Shown here one piece after another: positions 19,610-20,202 of a stretch of 20,202 bases of DNA. Within the stretch, counting starts at the first letter, position 1. Each line of letters opens with the position of its first letter. The notes beneath the pieces were generated by a model that was not told the DNA's origin, did no database searches, and saw only the letters and a list, made by a program, of their open reading frames with translations. This DNA comes from a virus. The translations under genes and the position numbers were made by a program. The stretch is from positions 1-20,202 of IMG/VR virus record IMGVR_UViG_3300047564_001160; one strand, given 5' to 3'.

Positions 19610-20107
19610 TTAGCTCGTATAGATATTAAGAGTAGTACCAGAAACAGAAACACGAACACCACCAATAGTCGATGATGTTGCATAAGATTGAGCAATAGTC
19701 GGGTTTCCAGAAACACCAGTACCATTAGTAACAGAAATACCGTTACCAGCAGTAATTGTCCTAGCTGTAAGAGTATTCAAAGCAGTACGTACCACAACAC
19801 CATTTGCACCGGGATCATCTGGTTTGGAAGCAATCGCAGTAGTAACAAACGCAGTCGTTGCAAATTTAGTTGTATTGTCACCAGCAGTAGGCGTAGATCC
19901 AGTAGCAGTACCAGTTACAACTAAGTTACCACCAACAGTAAAGTTGTCGCCATCAGTACCTGATTGCTGGTCTTTAAGCTGCGCCATCAACTCACGGATA
20001 GCGTTATTGATACCTGATGGAGCGCAACCCTCAGCAATGTTAATACCAGCTATATCGGTATTATTTGCAGGTGTCGAGCTAAACTCGCTAATCTTGTTCT
20101 TTGGCAT
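19610..20107 (-). CDS. Tail-fibre-like protein (165 aa)
   Basis: The N-terminal text KISEFSSTPANNTDIAGINI, EGCAPSGINNAIRELMAQLKDQ, and GDNFTVGGNLVVTGTATGS is the pattern seen at the start of many phage tail-fibre or fibre-assembly proteins, with a trimeric beta-rich remainder (RTITAGNGISVTNGTGV). It is shorter than a typical complete fibre, so it may be a base or adaptor segment. The start at 20107 has AGGG 9 nt upstream. Confidence 0.72.
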   Translation of the reverse strand: MPKNKISEFSSTPANNTDIAGINIAEGCAPSGINNAIRELMAQLKDQQSGTDGDNFTVGGNLVVTGTATGSTPTAGDNTTKFATTAFVTTAIASKPDDPGANGVVVRTALNTLTARTITAGNGISVTNGTGVSGNPTIAQSYATSSTIGGVRVSVSGTTLNIYTS

Positions 20108-20110
20108 GAT

Positions 20111-20202
20111 TTAATCCCTAGTTTCAAACATTCCGTAATCAGACAATAACTGACCTAATCCAGCCCAATACCTAGCAGACGTTGGAGACATCTGACGGAG
20201 TT
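20111..20202 (-). CDS. C-terminal fragment of an unidentified gene
   Basis: The last 30 codons of a minus-strand gene that begins beyond the right edge: visible residues include QMSPTSARYWAGLGQLLSDY and a C-terminal GMFETRD before TAA at 20111-20113. Too little to identify; its location before fibre-like genes suggests a structural or tail gene. Confidence 0.6.
   Translation of the reverse strand, partial: LRQMSPTSARYWAGLGQLLSDYGMFETRD

Noticed and set aside
1-20202. Integrase/attachment site for lysogeny
   Set aside because: No integrase, excisionase or tRNA-end duplication is visible in this window; the rest of the genome is unseen.

Overview
This window is a segment of a tailed double-stranded DNA phage (Caudoviricetes) with genes packed almost end to end. 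Evidence: a P22-like portal, both terminase subunits, a phage helicase, an ERF annealing protein with a small ssDNA-binding protein, a lysis cassette and tail-fibre-like proteins. No integrase, rRNA, tRNA, CRISPR array or insertion sequence was seen. The portal type points to podovirus-like morphology. Gram-negative-style Shine-Dalgarno sequences and sigma70-like promoters, plus several small families (DUF6321-like, DUF6496-like and a KPGLY/NIHAKRKRI protein) common in aquatic phages, suggest a proteobacterial, perhaps freshwater, host. The host is an inference only.

Layout. (1) 20202 to 15706, minus strand: end of an unidentified gene, two tail/fibre-like proteins, three small membrane proteins including a holin candidate, a GH24 endolysin, a signal-peptide protein, a Cys-rich protein and an HTH-metallophosphoesterase. 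(2) 12898 to 15719, plus strand: an early operon from a good sigma70 promoter, with small unknowns, ERF recombinase, SSB-like protein, a 411-nt mostly non-coding structured stretch, a Cro-like HTH protein, a MazG-like protein and a winged-helix protein. (3) 12702 to 1, minus strand: small early proteins, a candidate structured small RNA/attenuator, a replication initiator whose gene carries a cluster of GCTAGC repeats (candidate origin), helicase, nuclease and unknowns, a run of tiny coupled genes built from shared modules, Ref-type HNH nuclease, LAGLIDADG endonuclease, a methyltransferase plus glycosyltransferase pair, then small terminase, large terminase and portal, which runs off the left edge.

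How it works together. Two operons diverge from 12716-12868, a region with facing promoters and two dyads. The left operon carries replication; the plus operon carries recombination and regulators. Most junctions are ATGA, TTGA, GTGA or TAATG overlaps, so translational coupling is the rule. Several starts (for example 6378, 9186, 15095, 5510) were moved from the longest reading frame because a Shine-Dalgarno and a 4-nt overlap fix them. Most interesting items: the structured RNA at 11728-11832 with its own promoter and terminator just before the replication genes; the GCTAGC repeat cluster inside the initiator gene; the structured stretch 14493-14903; and duplicated or shuffled small genes in the 6.3-12.5 kb region.
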